From an uncultured Oscillospiraceae bacterium (GTDB lineage Bacteria; Bacillota; Clostridia; Oscillospirales; Oscillospiraceae): a stretch of DNA of 64,000 nucleotides. Position 1 is the stretch's first letter, and every line of letters starts with the position of its first letter. Of this stretch, positions 30,601 to 39,823 are shown piece by piece. The stretch lies in contig CALXGH010000021.1 of the NCBI GenBank assembly GCA_944387845.1, forward strand, positions 1 to 64,000, read 5' to 3'. The notes under the pieces were generated by a model. The model saw only the letters and a program-made list of their open reading frames with translations, ran no database searches and had not been told where the DNA came from. The translations under genes and the position numbers were made by a program.

Positions 30601-32955
30601 ATGGGGATAATCGTGAAATACAGAGTCCATGAAGTGGCCAAAGACTTTAAAACGACTTCCAAAGTCATAACAGAGATCCTTACTACCTATGCGACAACTC
30701 CCAAAAACCATATGCAGGTTCTGGAAGAGAACGAACTGGATATAATATTTGAATATTTTACACAGCATAATGAGATAGAAAGCATAGAAGATATATATAA
30801 AGAGAGCATGGAGCCTGCCAAGAAGGACGACAAAGGGCCAAAGAAGGATCAGCCCAAAAAGCAGGGTGCTCCTGCGGAAAGACGGCAGAATGTTCAGCAG
30901 AACGATCAGCAGGGCCAGAAGCAGGCACCTAAGCAGGAAATTAAAAAAGAAAACAAGCCTGAGAAAGTAAGACAGCCGAGAGTTGCGCCTCAGAAGAGGG
31001 TAATTGACACATCAGGCGTCCAGATAAATATCGATAAATATGACGAGAGGCTGGATAACTTCGTACCTGAGCGTATGCAGAACATGAGACGTGGTAAGGA
31101 GAAGTTTACAAAGAAAAACCAGCAGAACAGCATGGCTTCCAGCGCGAAAAGACGTCAGGAAGAGCGTGATAAGATCCAGCGCCTGCAGCTTGAAGTTGCA
31201 AAGAAGGCCCCTGTTAAAGTGTCTATACCTGATGAGATCGCAGTAGGCGAGCTGGCATCGAGAATGAAAAAGACAGGCGCTGAGGTAGTTAAATGCCTTA
31301 TTAAAAACGGTGTAATGGCATCCCTGTCTGATGTTATCGATTTTGACACCGCGGCTATCATAGCTGAAGAGCTGGGCTGCAAGGTAGAGAAGGAAGTTGT
31401 CGTTACAATTGAGGAGAGACTTATCGACGACAGCGAGGACAAAGATGAAGAGCTGGAGCCAAGGGCACCTGTTGTTGTAGTAATGGGCCACGTTGACCAT
31501 GGTAAGACATCTCTTCTTGACAGAATAAGAAGAGCAAATGTAGTATCCGGTGAGGCCGGCGGTATTACACAGCATATTGGCGCTTACAGAGTGCAGATAA
31601 ACGGAAAGCCAATAACATTCCTGGATACCCCGGGCCACGAGGCCTTCACATCCATGAGAGCACGCGGCGCTATGGTAACAGATATCGCAATACTGATAAT
31701 TGCCGCAGACGATGGTATCATGCCACAGACTGTAGAGTCTATTAACCATGCAAAAGCAGCGGGTATACCTATAATCGTAGCTATAAATAAAATGGATGTG
31801 CACGGTGCAAATCCGGATCGTATAAAGCAGCAGCTTATGGAATATGACCTTGTTCCTGAAGAATGGGGTGGCGATACAATCATTTGCCCAATATCTGCGA
31901 AGACAGGAGAAGGCATAGATAACCTTCTTGAAATGGTAGCCCTGACCGCTGAGATGGCTGAGCTCAAGGCAAATCCACACAGAGCTGCAAAAGGTACTGT
32001 AATCGAGGCAAGACTTGATAAGGGCAGAGGTCCTATCATGACAGTGCTCATTCAGAACGGCACACTGAAGCACGGTGATATAATTATTGCCGGAACCGCT
32101 GTGGGCAGAGTAAGGGTTATGACAAATGACAAGGGCGAGAGAGTTACAGAGGCAGGCCCGTCTGTTCCTGTAGAGATCTCCGGCATGAACGAAGTGCCAA
32201 ACGCTGGTGATATATTCAACGCCGTAAGCGATGAACGTATGGCAAGAGAGCTTGCTGAGCAGAGAAAGGCAGACCTTAAAAACGCTGCTGGCGCTTCAAA
32301 GAAAGTGTCTCTTGAAGACCTGTTTGCACAGATCAAAGAGGGCGAGCTGAAGGATTTGAACATTATCGTTAAGGCCGATGTTCAGGGCTCCGCTGAGGCG
32401 ATAAAATCGTCTCTTGAGAAGCTTGCAAATGACGAGGTGCGTGTAAGAGTTATCCACAGCGGTGTCGGCGCTATAAATGAGAGCGATGTTATGTTGGCCG
32501 CCACAAGTGATGCTATTATCGTAGGCTTTAACGTAAGACCTGATAATGCCGCAAAAGAAAACGCCACCAGAAACAAAGTGGATATTCGCATGTACCGTGT
32601 AATATATGATTGCATAAATGAGATCGAGGCAGCCATGAAGGGTATGCTGGCTCCTAAGTTTGAGGAACATGTAATCGGCCATGCTGAGGTAAGAGAGACA
32701 TACAAGGTCTCCAAAGTTGGTACAGTATGTGGCTGTTATGTTCAGGAAGGTAAGATCCAGAGAGGTTGCCAGGTTAGAGTTTTGCGTGATAACGTTGTTA
32801 TCCACGAGGGCGAGCTTGCTTCTCTCAGACGTTTCAAGGACGATGTAAGAGAAGTAGCAACAAACTACGAATGCGGTATGCAGATCGATAAATTCAACGA
32901 TGTCAAAGTTGGCGATGTTATCGAGTGCTTTGTAATGGAAGAAATAAAACAGTAA
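30601..32955 (+). CDS. infB: Translation initiation factor IF-2
   Basis: IF-2 is the GTPase that brings initiator tRNA to the 30S subunit. The 784-residue chain has an N-terminal region ([19 protein letters not shown] at residues 9-27) with a lysine- and glutamine-rich linker, then the G domain: G1 [17 protein letters not shown] (about residue 295), G3 DTPGHEAF, G4 AINKMD, G5 SAKTGEG, followed by domain II and the C-terminal initiator-tRNA domain. It is within 3 bases of the ylxQ stop. Two hairpins follow the stop, the second a terminator. Confidence 0.97.
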   Translation: MGIIVKYRVHEVAKDFKTTSKVITEILTTYATTPKNHMQVLEENELDIIFEYFTQHNEIESIEDIYKESMEPAKKDDKGPKKDQPKKQGAPAERRQNVQQNDQQGQKQAPKQEIKKENKPEKVRQPRVAPQKRVIDTSGVQINIDKYDERLDNFVPERMQNMRRGKEKFTKKNQQNSMASSAKRRQEERDKIQRLQLEVAKKAPVKVSIPDEIAVGELASRMKKTGAEVVKCLIKNGVMASLSDVIDFDTAAIIAEELGCKVEKEVVVTIEERLIDDSEDKDEELEPRAPVVVVMGHVDHGKTSLLDRIRRANVVSGEAGGITQHIGAYRVQINGKPITFLDTPGHEAFTSMRARGAMVTDIAILIIAADDGIMPQTVESINHAKAAGIPIIVAINKMDVHGANPDRIKQQLMEYDLVPEEWGGDTIICPISAKTGEGIDNLLEMVALTAEMAELKANPHRAAKGTVIEARLDKGRGPIMTVLIQNGTLKHGDIIIAGTAVGRVRVMTNDKGERVTEAGPSVPVEISGMNEVPNAGDIFNAVSDERMARELAEQRKADLKNAAGASKKVSLEDLFAQIKEGELKDLNIIVKADVQGSAEAIKSSLEKLANDEVRVRVIHSGVGAINESDVMLAATSDAIIVGFNVRPDNAAKENATRNKVDIRMYRVIYDCINEIEAAMKGMLAPKFEEHVIGHAEVRETYKVSKVGTVCGCYVQEGKIQRGCQVRVLRDNVVIHEGELASLRRFKDDVREVATNYECGMQIDKFNDVKVGDVIECFVMEEIKQ

Positions 32956-32959
32956 ATAA

Positions 32960-33012
32960 GGCAAGAAATCTTGCCTCTTCAGGGCGGTAAGATATTACCG
33001 CCCTGTTTTTTT
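32960..33012 (+). terminator. Two hairpins after infB, the second an intrinsic terminator
   Basis: GGCAAG/CTTGCC (32960-32965 with 32970-32975), then an 11-bp stem CAGGGCGGTAA (32980-32990) with TTACCGCCCTG (32995-33005), loop GATA, and a run of seven T. It separates infB from rbfA only partly, because the same gene order is usually one operon. Confidence 0.85.
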
Positions 33013-33040
33013 AAGAATGTATAACATTAAGGAGTGCGTT

Positions 33041-33421
33041 ATGGCTTCAAATAAGATTTACAGAATAAACGAAGATATAAAGTTTGTGCTGTCAGAACTT
33101 CTGCGGGATATAAAAGACCCTAGAATAAAGGATCAGGGCCTTTTAAGTATTACCGCGGTAGACACCACAGGCGATTTAAGATACAGTAAAGTGTATATCA
33201 GCGCTCTGGGGCTCAAGTCGGAAAAAGACCTGACAAAAGGGCTTAAGTCCGCCTCTGGCTATATGCGCCGTGAGCTTGGAATGAGGCTGAATTTAAGATA
33301 TACGCCGGAACTGATTTTTGAGCTGGACAAGTCAATAGAGTACGGCGCTCATATAAATAAGATGATAAGCGAACTTGATATATCCGAGGAGACAGAAGAA
33401 AGTGGAGAAAATATCGATTAA
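33041..33421 (+). CDS. rbfA: Ribosome-binding factor A
   Basis: RbfA is a KH-fold protein that assists 30S maturation near helix 1 of 16S rRNA. It is 126 residues with the family pattern: RINEDIKFVLSELLRDIKDPRI (about residues 6-27 over two pieces), LLSITAVDTTGDLRYSKVYIS, LKSASGYMRRELGMRLNLRYTPEL and an end FELDKSIEYGAHINKMI. The ATG at 33041 follows AAGGAG. It overlaps the next gene by 20 bases. Confidence 0.94.
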   Translation: MASNKIYRINEDIKFVLSELLRDIKDPRIKDQGLLSITAVDTTGDLRYSKVYISALGLKSEKDLTKGLKSASGYMRRELGMRLNLRYTPELIFELDKSIEYGAHINKMISELDISEETEESGENID

Positions 33422-34349
33422 ACAGGCGGCAAAGTGGCTTTTGGATAATGACGATTTCCTTATCCTGACCCATAAAAGACCTGACGGGGATACTGTTGGC
33501 TCCGCAGGCGCCCTTGTGAGAGCATTGAGAAAATTAGGAAAAAGATCTTTTCTCTATGAAAATAGCGAGATAACGGATAAATACATGCCTTTTGCCCAGG
33601 GCTTTTTTGCTGAAGAAGGATTTGAGCAGAAGAAGATAATATCTGTGGATATCGCAAGCCTTTCCCAGTTCCCGCTGGGCGGGGAAAAATATCGGGAAAG
33701 TGTTGATCTGTGTATCGACCATCACATGTCAAACTCTGGATTTGCCGAGAGAATATGTCTATATGATACGGCTTCCTGCGGTGAAATCGTATTTGACATA
33801 ATTATGGAGCTTGCCGGTGGCATGGATAAAGATACTGCGGACTGCATATATACTGCGGTATCCACTGACACAGGTTGCTTTGCCTATGCCAACACCACAG
33901 CGAACACCTTCCGCGTTGCAGGTCAGGCGGTAGAACTGGGGGCGGATCTCCCAAGGCTTAATAAAATACTTTTCCGTACAAAGACAAAGCGGAGAGCTGA
34001 CTTTGATGGTTATGCATATTCCAACATGAGGTACTATTACGACGGCCGCATGGGTGTTAACATAATAACAATGGATCTGCGTAAAGAGATGGGCCTTACG
34101 GAGGACGATCTTGACGATGTGGCGTCTATACCGACAGGAATTGAAGGTGTTGTGGCAGGCATCACCATAAAGGAACAGCCTGACGGATGCAAGATATCCG
34201 TAAGAACTGTAGGAGATGTAAACGCCAATAATATCTGCGCTGCATTCGGCGGCGGTGGACATAGGCAGGCAGCGGGATGCTTTATAGAAGGTAGTGTAAA
34301 CGAGGCCGAGGAAAAGCTTATTGAGGCAGTGGGGAAGGAGCTGCGTTGA
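33402..34349 (+). CDS. nrnA: DHH-family phosphoesterase, NrnA-type oligoribonuclease/pAp phosphatase
   Basis: NrnA degrades nanoRNAs and 3'-phosphoadenosine 5'-phosphate. The 315-residue chain has the DHH domain motifs: THKRPDGDTVGSAGALVRAL (about residues 23-42) with the first aspartates, VDIASLSQFPL, CIDHHMSN (the DHH signature, about 105) and STDTGCFAYANTT, then the DHHA1 domain ending with AFGGGGHRQAAGCFIEG. The GTG start at 33402 has GAGGAG 10 bases upstream. It lies within the rbfA-truB cluster, overlapping both neighbours, as is typical. Confidence 0.93.
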   Translation: MEKISIKQAAKWLLDNDDFLILTHKRPDGDTVGSAGALVRALRKLGKRSFLYENSEITDKYMPFAQGFFAEEGFEQKKIISVDIASLSQFPLGGEKYRESVDLCIDHHMSNSGFAERICLYDTASCGEIVFDIIMELAGGMDKDTADCIYTAVSTDTGCFAYANTTANTFRVAGQAVELGADLPRLNKILFRTKTKRRADFDGYAYSNMRYYYDGRMGVNIITMDLRKEMGLTEDDLDDVASIPTGIEGVVAGITIKEQPDGCKISVRTVGDVNANNICAAFGGGGHRQAAGCFIEGSVNEAEEKLIEAVGKELR

Positions 34350-35224
34350 ACGGTATAATCATAATAGATAAGCCCGCCGGCTGGACCAGCCATGATGTGG
34401 TGGGAAAGCTGAGAGGCCTGTTACATGAGCGTAGAATAGGCCATGGCGGTACTCTGGACCCTATGGCTACCGGGGTTTTGCCAGTATTTGTGGGAAGAGC
34501 CACTAGAGCGGTGGAATTCTGCGAAAACTATGAAAAAGAGTATATAGCTGGTATAAAACTGGGGATCACAACTGATACTCAGGATATAACCGGGAATATA
34601 CTGAAAGAAATGCCCGTAGATGTGTCAAAAGAGGCCCTTTTGGAAGTTCTTGAGCAGTTCAAAGGCGAGCAGGAGCAAATACCGCCAATGTATTCTGCAG
34701 TCAAGGTTGGCGGAAAAAAACTCTATGAGCTTGCGAGAAAGGGCAAGGAGATAGAACGAAAGCCAAGGAAAATAGAGATAAAGAAACTTGAGCTTATAGA
34801 AGCCGGAAACGGCGGCGAATTCTTACTTGACATAATCTGCTCAAAGGGTACATATATAAGGACCCTTTGCAGCGATATTGGAGACGCATTGGGCTGCGGC
34901 GGAGTGATGTCCAGCCTTCGCAGGGTAAGAGCGGGGGCTTTCGAGCTTGAGAGCGCCATAAGCATGGAATATGTGGGTAAGATGGCACAAGAGGGCAAGG
35001 CGGAAGAGACGATGCTGCCTGTTGACAGACTCTTTGTAAAATACCCTGCAACATCAGCAGAAAAACCGGAAGAAGAAAAAGCGGTTCTAAACGGCGGAGG
35101 TTATAAGACATCTCTACCGGATGGTACATACAGAGTTTACGGCAAAGACGGTAGCTTTTTGATGCTGGGTCAATGCCAAGGCGGAATTATGGAAACTATA
35201 AAAAGCTTCTTTGAGGTGAAATAA
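34346..35224 (+). CDS. truB: tRNA pseudouridine-55 synthase TruB
   Basis: TruB makes the universal T-loop pseudouridine at position 55. The 292-residue chain shows IDKPAGWTSHDVVGKLRGL (about residues 7-25), GHGGTLDPMATGVLP (about 33-47) with the catalytic Asp of LDP, YEKEYIAGIKLGITTDTQD, and SKGTYIRTLCSDIG. It starts at TTG (34346), overlapping the nrnA stop by 4 bases with GGAG just before. The next gene ribF begins at its stop codon, giving the usual truB-ribF pair. Confidence 0.94.
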   Translation: MNGIIIIDKPAGWTSHDVVGKLRGLLHERRIGHGGTLDPMATGVLPVFVGRATRAVEFCENYEKEYIAGIKLGITTDTQDITGNILKEMPVDVSKEALLEVLEQFKGEQEQIPPMYSAVKVGGKKLYELARKGKEIERKPRKIEIKKLELIEAGNGGEFLLDIICSKGTYIRTLCSDIGDALGCGGVMSSLRRVRAGAFELESAISMEYVGKMAQEGKAEETMLPVDRLFVKYPATSAEKPEEEKAVLNGGGYKTSLPDGTYRVYGKDGSFLMLGQCQGGIMETIKSFFEVK

Positions 35225-36108
35225 TGGAAAAGAAAAATATTGTGGCCGCAATGGGCTTTTTTGATGGAGTCCACAAGGGACATGGGGAACTTCTGAAAGC
35301 CGCAAAAAAATATGCAGATGAAAATGACGCTAAAAGCGCCGTAATCACTTTTGACAGACGCCCCATGAATCTTGTCAATATGAAGCAGACTGAGCTTATC
35401 AATACCCTGGCGGATAAAAAGAAGATAATTTCAGAGAAGTACGGTATAGATATGGTTATACCTCTTCCGTTTGATAAAAATCTCATGGAGACACCCTGGG
35501 ATACATTTGTGCGGGATATGGTAGATCAGTACGGTATATCCTGCTTCGTTGTGGGATTTGATTTCCATTTCGGATACAAAGGTGAGGGAAACTATAAAAG
35601 GCTCCAGGAGCTATGTCAGAAGATGGGCATTGGCTGCATAGTGATCGACGAAGTTACCATAGACGGCATGAAAGTAAGTTCTACACATATTCGTTCGTTT
35701 ATAAAAGACGGAAAAATGAAAAAAGCGAATGAGTTTTTGGGACATAGGCATATACTTACAGAAAAGATTATAACGGGCAATCAGATAGGCAGGACCATAG
35801 GTGTGCCCACTGCCAACATGATAATACCTCAGGGTATAATCACCCCCAGGTACGGGGTATATGCTGCTGATTTTATAACAGAAGACGGAAAACGGTATAG
35901 AGCAGTTACAAATGTAGGGGTACGTCCCACTGTCAGCGGCGAGGGCGTTACGGTGGAATCTCACATAATTGATTTTAGCGGAGATATTTACGGCAGGATG
36001 TGTACTGTTGAATTTATTGATTTTCTCAGGGACGAGAAAAAGTTTTCCGGCATAGATGAGCTGAAGAAACAGATTGAAAAAGATATAAATACTGTGAGAA
36101 ATGTGTAG
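35224..36108 (+). CDS. ribF: Bifunctional riboflavin kinase/FAD synthetase
   Basis: RibF converts riboflavin to FMN and then to FAD. The N-terminal nucleotidyl-transferase domain has AAMGFFDGVHKGHGELL (about residues 9-25, the HxGH-like loop), VVGFDFHFGYKGEGN and VSSTHIRSFIKDG; the C-terminal kinase domain has GRTIGVPTANM (about 194), GVYAADF and NVGVRPTV. Length 294 is slightly below the usual 305-315. It follows truB with a 1-base overlap. It ends the nusA-infB cluster. Confidence 0.94.
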   Translation: MEKKNIVAAMGFFDGVHKGHGELLKAAKKYADENDAKSAVITFDRRPMNLVNMKQTELINTLADKKKIISEKYGIDMVIPLPFDKNLMETPWDTFVRDMVDQYGISCFVVGFDFHFGYKGEGNYKRLQELCQKMGIGCIVIDEVTIDGMKVSSTHIRSFIKDGKMKKANEFLGHRHILTEKIITGNQIGRTIGVPTANMIIPQGIITPRYGVYAADFITEDGKRYRAVTNVGVRPTVSGEGVTVESHIIDFSGDIYGRMCTVEFIDFLRDEKKFSGIDELKKQIEKDINTVRNV

Positions 36109-36188
36109 ATAAAGACAGGAATTATGTAAAATTTTGCAATAAAACAAAAGATTTGCAAAAATACAGGTGAAAAAAGTAAAAAAATTTC

Positions 36189-36217
36189 TTTAAAAAAAGA
36201 TATACGTATGCTATAAT
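36189..36217 (+). promoter_or_regulatory. Promoter of the hydCB genes
   Basis: TTTAAA (36189-36194) and a perfect TATAAT (36212-36217) are 17 bases apart. A second TTGACA at 36267-36272 has only a poor -10 (TATCTC at 36290). Confidence 0.5.
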
Positions 36218-36317
36218 CATTTGTATGTGTGCCGTAATTTTTTTGCGGACAATGTAAAAATGATTATTGACATCAGTTAGCATAGTATCTATCTCTCAGA
36301 CTAAGGAGGTTTTTCAA

Positions 36318-36812
36318 GTGGCAAAGCGAAAAACTGCTGTGCCGTTCCAGGGAACAGCAGAGCAAGAAAAAAAGCTCAGAGAAATTATTGAAAAATACAA
36401 ATCCGTACCGGGCGCTGTTATGCCAGTGTTGCAGCAGGCTCAGGAGGTTTACGGTTATCTTCCCATAGAGGTACAGAAGATAATCGCAGAAGGACTTGAC
36501 GTGCCCCTTTCCGAAATTTATGGGGTAACGACCTTCTATTCTCAGTTTTCTCTCAATCCGAAGGGAAAATATGAGATTCGTATATGTCTCGGAACAGCAT
36601 GCTATGTTAAAGGCTCCGGCAATATCATGCAGAAGATGGAAGAAGAGCTGGGTATTCAGGACGGCGGTATCACTGCCGACGGCAAATTTTCTCTGGACTC
36701 TGTCCGCTGTATCGGTGCCTGCGGCCTTGCCCCTGCAATGGTTGTAAATGGTGAGGTTTACGGCAGGATGACCACTGATAAGATCCGCGATATTATCGCT
36801 TCTTGCGAATGA
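36318..36812 (+). CDS. hydC: NADH-dependent hydrogenase subunit HydC / NuoE-like [2Fe-2S] protein
   Basis: This 164-residue subunit transfers electrons between NADH-oxidising and hydrogenase subunits. It has a helical N-terminal domain (EQEKKLREIIEKYKSVPGAVMP) and a C-terminal thioredoxin-like [2Fe-2S] domain with CLGTACYVKGS (about residue 88) and RCIGACGLAPAMVV (about 130), four ligand cysteines in all. The start at GTG 36318 has the excellent site AAGGAGG. It is followed after 22 bases by the NuoF-like gene, the normal HydC-HydB pair. Confidence 0.93.
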   Translation: MAKRKTAVPFQGTAEQEKKLREIIEKYKSVPGAVMPVLQQAQEVYGYLPIEVQKIIAEGLDVPLSEIYGVTTFYSQFSLNPKGKYEIRICLGTACYVKGSGNIMQKMEEELGIQDGGITADGKFSLDSVRCIGACGLAPAMVVNGEVYGRMTTDKIRDIIASCE

Positions 36813-36834
36813 TAGGCTTATGGAGGTAGAACAA

Positions 36835-38712
36835 ATGAATTCTGTTGCTGAACTTAATGCTTTAAGAGAAAAATATAAGGGTTCGCTCTCCCTCCGCCCT
36901 ATTAGCAAAGGCGGCACAAGAGACGACAACATAAAAAGAGAGATCCTTATCTGCGGTGGTACAGGCTGCACATCTTCTCACTCCACAGATATAATTGACG
37001 CGTTCAACGAAGAAATCAAAAAAGCGGGCGTTACTGATACAAAAGTAGTACGTACAGGCTGTTTTGGACTTTGTGAGCTTGGCCCAATTGTTATTGTCTA
37101 TCCTGAGGGTGCTTTTTACTCCAAGGTCAAGGTTGAGCACGTAAAGAGGATCGTTGACGAGCATATTGTAGGCGGAAATGTTGTAAAAGAACTCCTTTAT
37201 CCTGAGACCATTCAGGACGATGGTTCAATAATCGGTATTTTTGACACTCATTTCTATGAGAACCAGTGCCGTATCGCCCTCAAAAACTGCGGCAATATCG
37301 ACCCTGAGAATATAAACGAGTACATAGCAAACGACGGTTACGCCGCTCTTGCCAAGGTCCTCACTGAGATGACACCAGACGAGGTAATTGAGGAAGTTAA
37401 GGCATCAGGACTCCGTGGCCGCGGCGGCGCGGGCTTCCCAACAGGTGTAAAATGGGGCAGCATCAAAAGAGACGACCAAGAGAAATTCATTCTCTGTAAC
37501 GCCGACGAGGGCGACCCAGGCGCGTTTATGGACTGCTCCGTACTGGAGGGCGATCCTCATGTTATACTTGAAGCAATGGCCATCGGCGGCTATGCTATCG
37601 GTGCTCACCAGGGATATATCTATGTCCGTGCTGAGTATCCAATTGCTGTTCATCGTCTTACAATAGCTATAAATCAGGCCCGTGAGTATGGCCTTTTAGG
37701 TAAAAACATACTTGGCACAGGCTTTGACTTTGATATCGGTCTGAGACTTGGCGCTGGCGCGTTTGTATGCGGCGAAGGTACTGCTCTTGAAGCCTCTATC
37801 GAGGGTAAGAGAGGTGAGCCGAGACCGAAACCACCACGTATGACGGAAAAGGGTCTTTTTGGAAAGCCATCCGTTCTTAATAATGTTGAGACATACGCCA
37901 ACATTCCTCAGATAATAATGAAGGGTGCTAAGTGGTTCACCAGCATAGGCACAGAGAAATCACCTGGTACGAAGGTATTCTGTCTTGTAGGTAACATTAA
38001 GCACACAGGTCTTGTTGAGATACCAATGGGTACCACACTCAGAGAAATCGTAGAAGATATTGGCGGCGGTATACCAAACGGTAAAAAGTTCAAGGCTGCT
38101 CAGACAGGTGGACCGTCCGGTGGATGTATCCCAGAATCACTTATTGATACTCCTATGGACTTTGATAACCTTTCAAAGATTGGCACCATGATGGGTTCTG
38201 GTGGACTTATCGTCATGGATGAGGATACATGTATGGTAGATATCGCAAAATTCTACCTGGGCTTCACCGTTGACGAGTCATGCGGAAAATGCACACCGTG
38301 CCGTATAGGAACAAAGAGACTTCTTGAGATGCTGACGAAGGTAACAAGGGGAGAAGGTACTCTTGAAATGCTGGACGAGATCACAGAACTCTGCCACTTT
38401 ATCAAGGATAACTCTCTCTGTGGTCTTGGTCAGGCTGCTCCAAACCCGGTACTTTCCACAATAACTCATTTCAGAGACGAATATGTATCCCATGTTGTGG
38501 ATAAGAAGTGCCCTGCAGGTGTTTGTAAGGCACTCATGTCCTACAATATCGATCCTACAAAGTGCCGCGGCTGTACTCTCTGCGCGAGAAACTGCCCAGC
38601 TGGCGCTGTTACCGGCAAGATCAAAGAGCCACATGTTATTGATCCGAACAAGTGCATTAAGTGCGGCGTTTGTTATGATAACTGTAGGTTTGGCGCTATT
38701 TACAAAGCGTAA
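36835..38712 (+). CDS. hydB: NADH-dependent hydrogenase subunit HydB / NuoF-like flavoprotein
   Basis: HydB holds FMN, oxidises or reduces NAD(H), and in trimeric enzymes bifurcates electrons between NADH and ferredoxin. The 625-residue chain has an N-terminal thioredoxin-like [2Fe-2S] domain (CGGTGCTSSHS, about residue 42, and RTGCFGLCELGP), the NAD/FMN fold with GRGGAGFPTGVKW (about 196) and NADEGDPGAFMD, ESCGKCTPCRIG for the N3-type cluster (about 483), and two C-terminal [4Fe-4S] motifs CRGCTLCARNCP and CIKCGVCYDNCR. GGAGG precedes the ATG at 36835. The HydA subunit expected next is missing: the following genes are nfnA and nfnB, so the catalytic partner must be encoded elsewhere. Confidence 0.94.
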   Translation: MNSVAELNALREKYKGSLSLRPISKGGTRDDNIKREILICGGTGCTSSHSTDIIDAFNEEIKKAGVTDTKVVRTGCFGLCELGPIVIVYPEGAFYSKVKVEHVKRIVDEHIVGGNVVKELLYPETIQDDGSIIGIFDTHFYENQCRIALKNCGNIDPENINEYIANDGYAALAKVLTEMTPDEVIEEVKASGLRGRGGAGFPTGVKWGSIKRDDQEKFILCNADEGDPGAFMDCSVLEGDPHVILEAMAIGGYAIGAHQGYIYVRAEYPIAVHRLTIAINQAREYGLLGKNILGTGFDFDIGLRLGAGAFVCGEGTALEASIEGKRGEPRPKPPRMTEKGLFGKPSVLNNVETYANIPQIIMKGAKWFTSIGTEKSPGTKVFCLVGNIKHTGLVEIPMGTTLREIVEDIGGGIPNGKKFKAAQTGGPSGGCIPESLIDTPMDFDNLSKIGTMMGSGGLIVMDEDTCMVDIAKFYLGFTVDESCGKCTPCRIGTKRLLEMLTKVTRGEGTLEMLDEITELCHFIKDNSLCGLGQAAPNPVLSTITHFRDEYVSHVVDKKCPAGVCKALMSYNIDPTKCRGCTLCARNCPAGAVTGKIKEPHVIDPNKCIKCGVCYDNCRFGAIYKA

Positions 38713-38729
38713 AATATATACAGTCTGAT

Positions 38730-38770
38730 ACTAAAGTAAGTCTTGTTATAATGACAAGACTTGCTTTAGT
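38730..38770 (+). terminator. Long hairpin after hydB
   Basis: A 17-bp stem (38730-38746 with 38754-38770; ACTAAAG/AGTCTTGT) with one G-U pair and a 7-base loop. No T run follows, so termination is uncertain. It may separate hydCB from nfnAB. Confidence 0.6.
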
Positions 38771-38903
38771 GCTTTGCAGGAAATGTGGATGTATGCGGTA
38801 AAAATACCAGAAATTCTTTATTTTGGACTGTTTATATACTGGAATAATGTATAAAAAAGGTTTAAAATAAAATGGTGTACAGCTGTAATTTTGCGTAAAA
38901 ATG

Positions 38904-38931
38904 TTGCAGAGCAATATAATTGTGATAGAAT
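38904..38931 (+). promoter_or_regulatory. Promoter of nfnAB
   Basis: TTGCAG (38904-38909) and TAGAAT (38926-38931) with 16 bases between, 53 bases before the nfnA start. Confidence 0.45.
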
Positions 38932-38983
38932 AGAAATCAATATAATCCAATTTGTCTGAAGTTTCAGGGAGGAGATTAAGAAA

Positions 38984-39823
38984 ATGCCAAAAAAATACGA
39001 AATTTTAAAGAAGAGAGAGTTGTCTCCGGACACAACTTTGATCTCTGTATACGCACCGCTTATTGCGAAAAAAGCAAAAGCTGGTCAGTTTATCATTCTT
39101 CGTGTTGATGAAAACGGTGAGCGTATTCCTCTCACTATTTCCAGCTGCACAGAAGATGCGGTAACGGTCATTTTCCAGAAGGTTGGCGCAACAACAATGC
39201 AGCTTGGCCTTTTGAATGAAGGCGACTGCCTGCATGACTTTGTAGGTCCTCTTGGCGTACCGACAGAAGTTGAAGGTTACAAAAAGGTTGTAGTTGTCGG
39301 CGGCGGCCTTGGCTGCGCTATCGCCCTTCCTGTAGCAAAGGCTCTCCATGAGGCTGGCGCTGAAGTTGACCTTGTAGCTGGCTTCAAAACAAAGGACATT
39401 ATCATCCTTGAAGATGAGATGAAGGAAGCCTGCACAAACCTCTATATCTGCACAGACGATGGTTCCTATGGTTTTGCTGGTTTCACAACAGCAAAGCTTG
39501 AAGAGCTTGTAAAAGAAGGCGGCTATGACGGCGCTTTCGCTATAGGTCCTCTTGTAATGATGAAGTTCTGCTGCCAGGTTACAAAGAAGTACAATGTACC
39601 AACAGTAGTAAGCATGAACCCAATCATGATCGACGGCACAGGTATGTGCGGCGGCTGCCGTATCACAGTTGGTGGCGAGACAAAGTTTGCGTGTGTTGAC
39701 GGTCCTGACTTTGACGGTTTCCAGGTTGACTTTGATGAGGCAATTGCAAGAGCTGCCACTTACAAAGAGTTCGAAGGCAAGAAGAAGGAAGAGCATATCT
39801 GCAGATTGAGAGGTGCAAAATAA
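38984..39823 (+). CDS. nfnA: NfnA-type NADH-dependent ferredoxin:NADP oxidoreductase small subunit (sulfide dehydrogenase beta-like)
   Basis: NfnAB couples NADH, NADPH and ferredoxin in an electron-bifurcating reaction. This 279-residue subunit is of the ferredoxin-NADP reductase type with FAD and a [2Fe-2S] cluster: FIILRVDENGERIPLTIS (about residues 31-48, FAD binding), VVVVGGGLGCAIALPVAKAL (about 104-123, NAD binding) and CGGCRITVGGETKFACVDGPDFDG (about 222-245; the cluster cysteines, split here as CGGCRITVG and ACVDGPDFDG). GGGAGGAG precedes the ATG. It overlaps nfnB by 1 base. An alternative use is sulfide dehydrogenase, but gene pairing with hydCB suggests redox balancing. Confidence 0.91.
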   Translation: MPKKYEILKKRELSPDTTLISVYAPLIAKKAKAGQFIILRVDENGERIPLTISSCTEDAVTVIFQKVGATTMQLGLLNEGDCLHDFVGPLGVPTEVEGYKKVVVVGGGLGCAIALPVAKALHEAGAEVDLVAGFKTKDIIILEDEMKEACTNLYICTDDGSYGFAGFTTAKLEELVKEGGYDGAFAIGPLVMMKFCCQVTKKYNVPTVVSMNPIMIDGTGMCGGCRITVGGETKFACVDGPDFDGFQVDFDEAIARAATYKEFEGKKKEEHICRLRGAK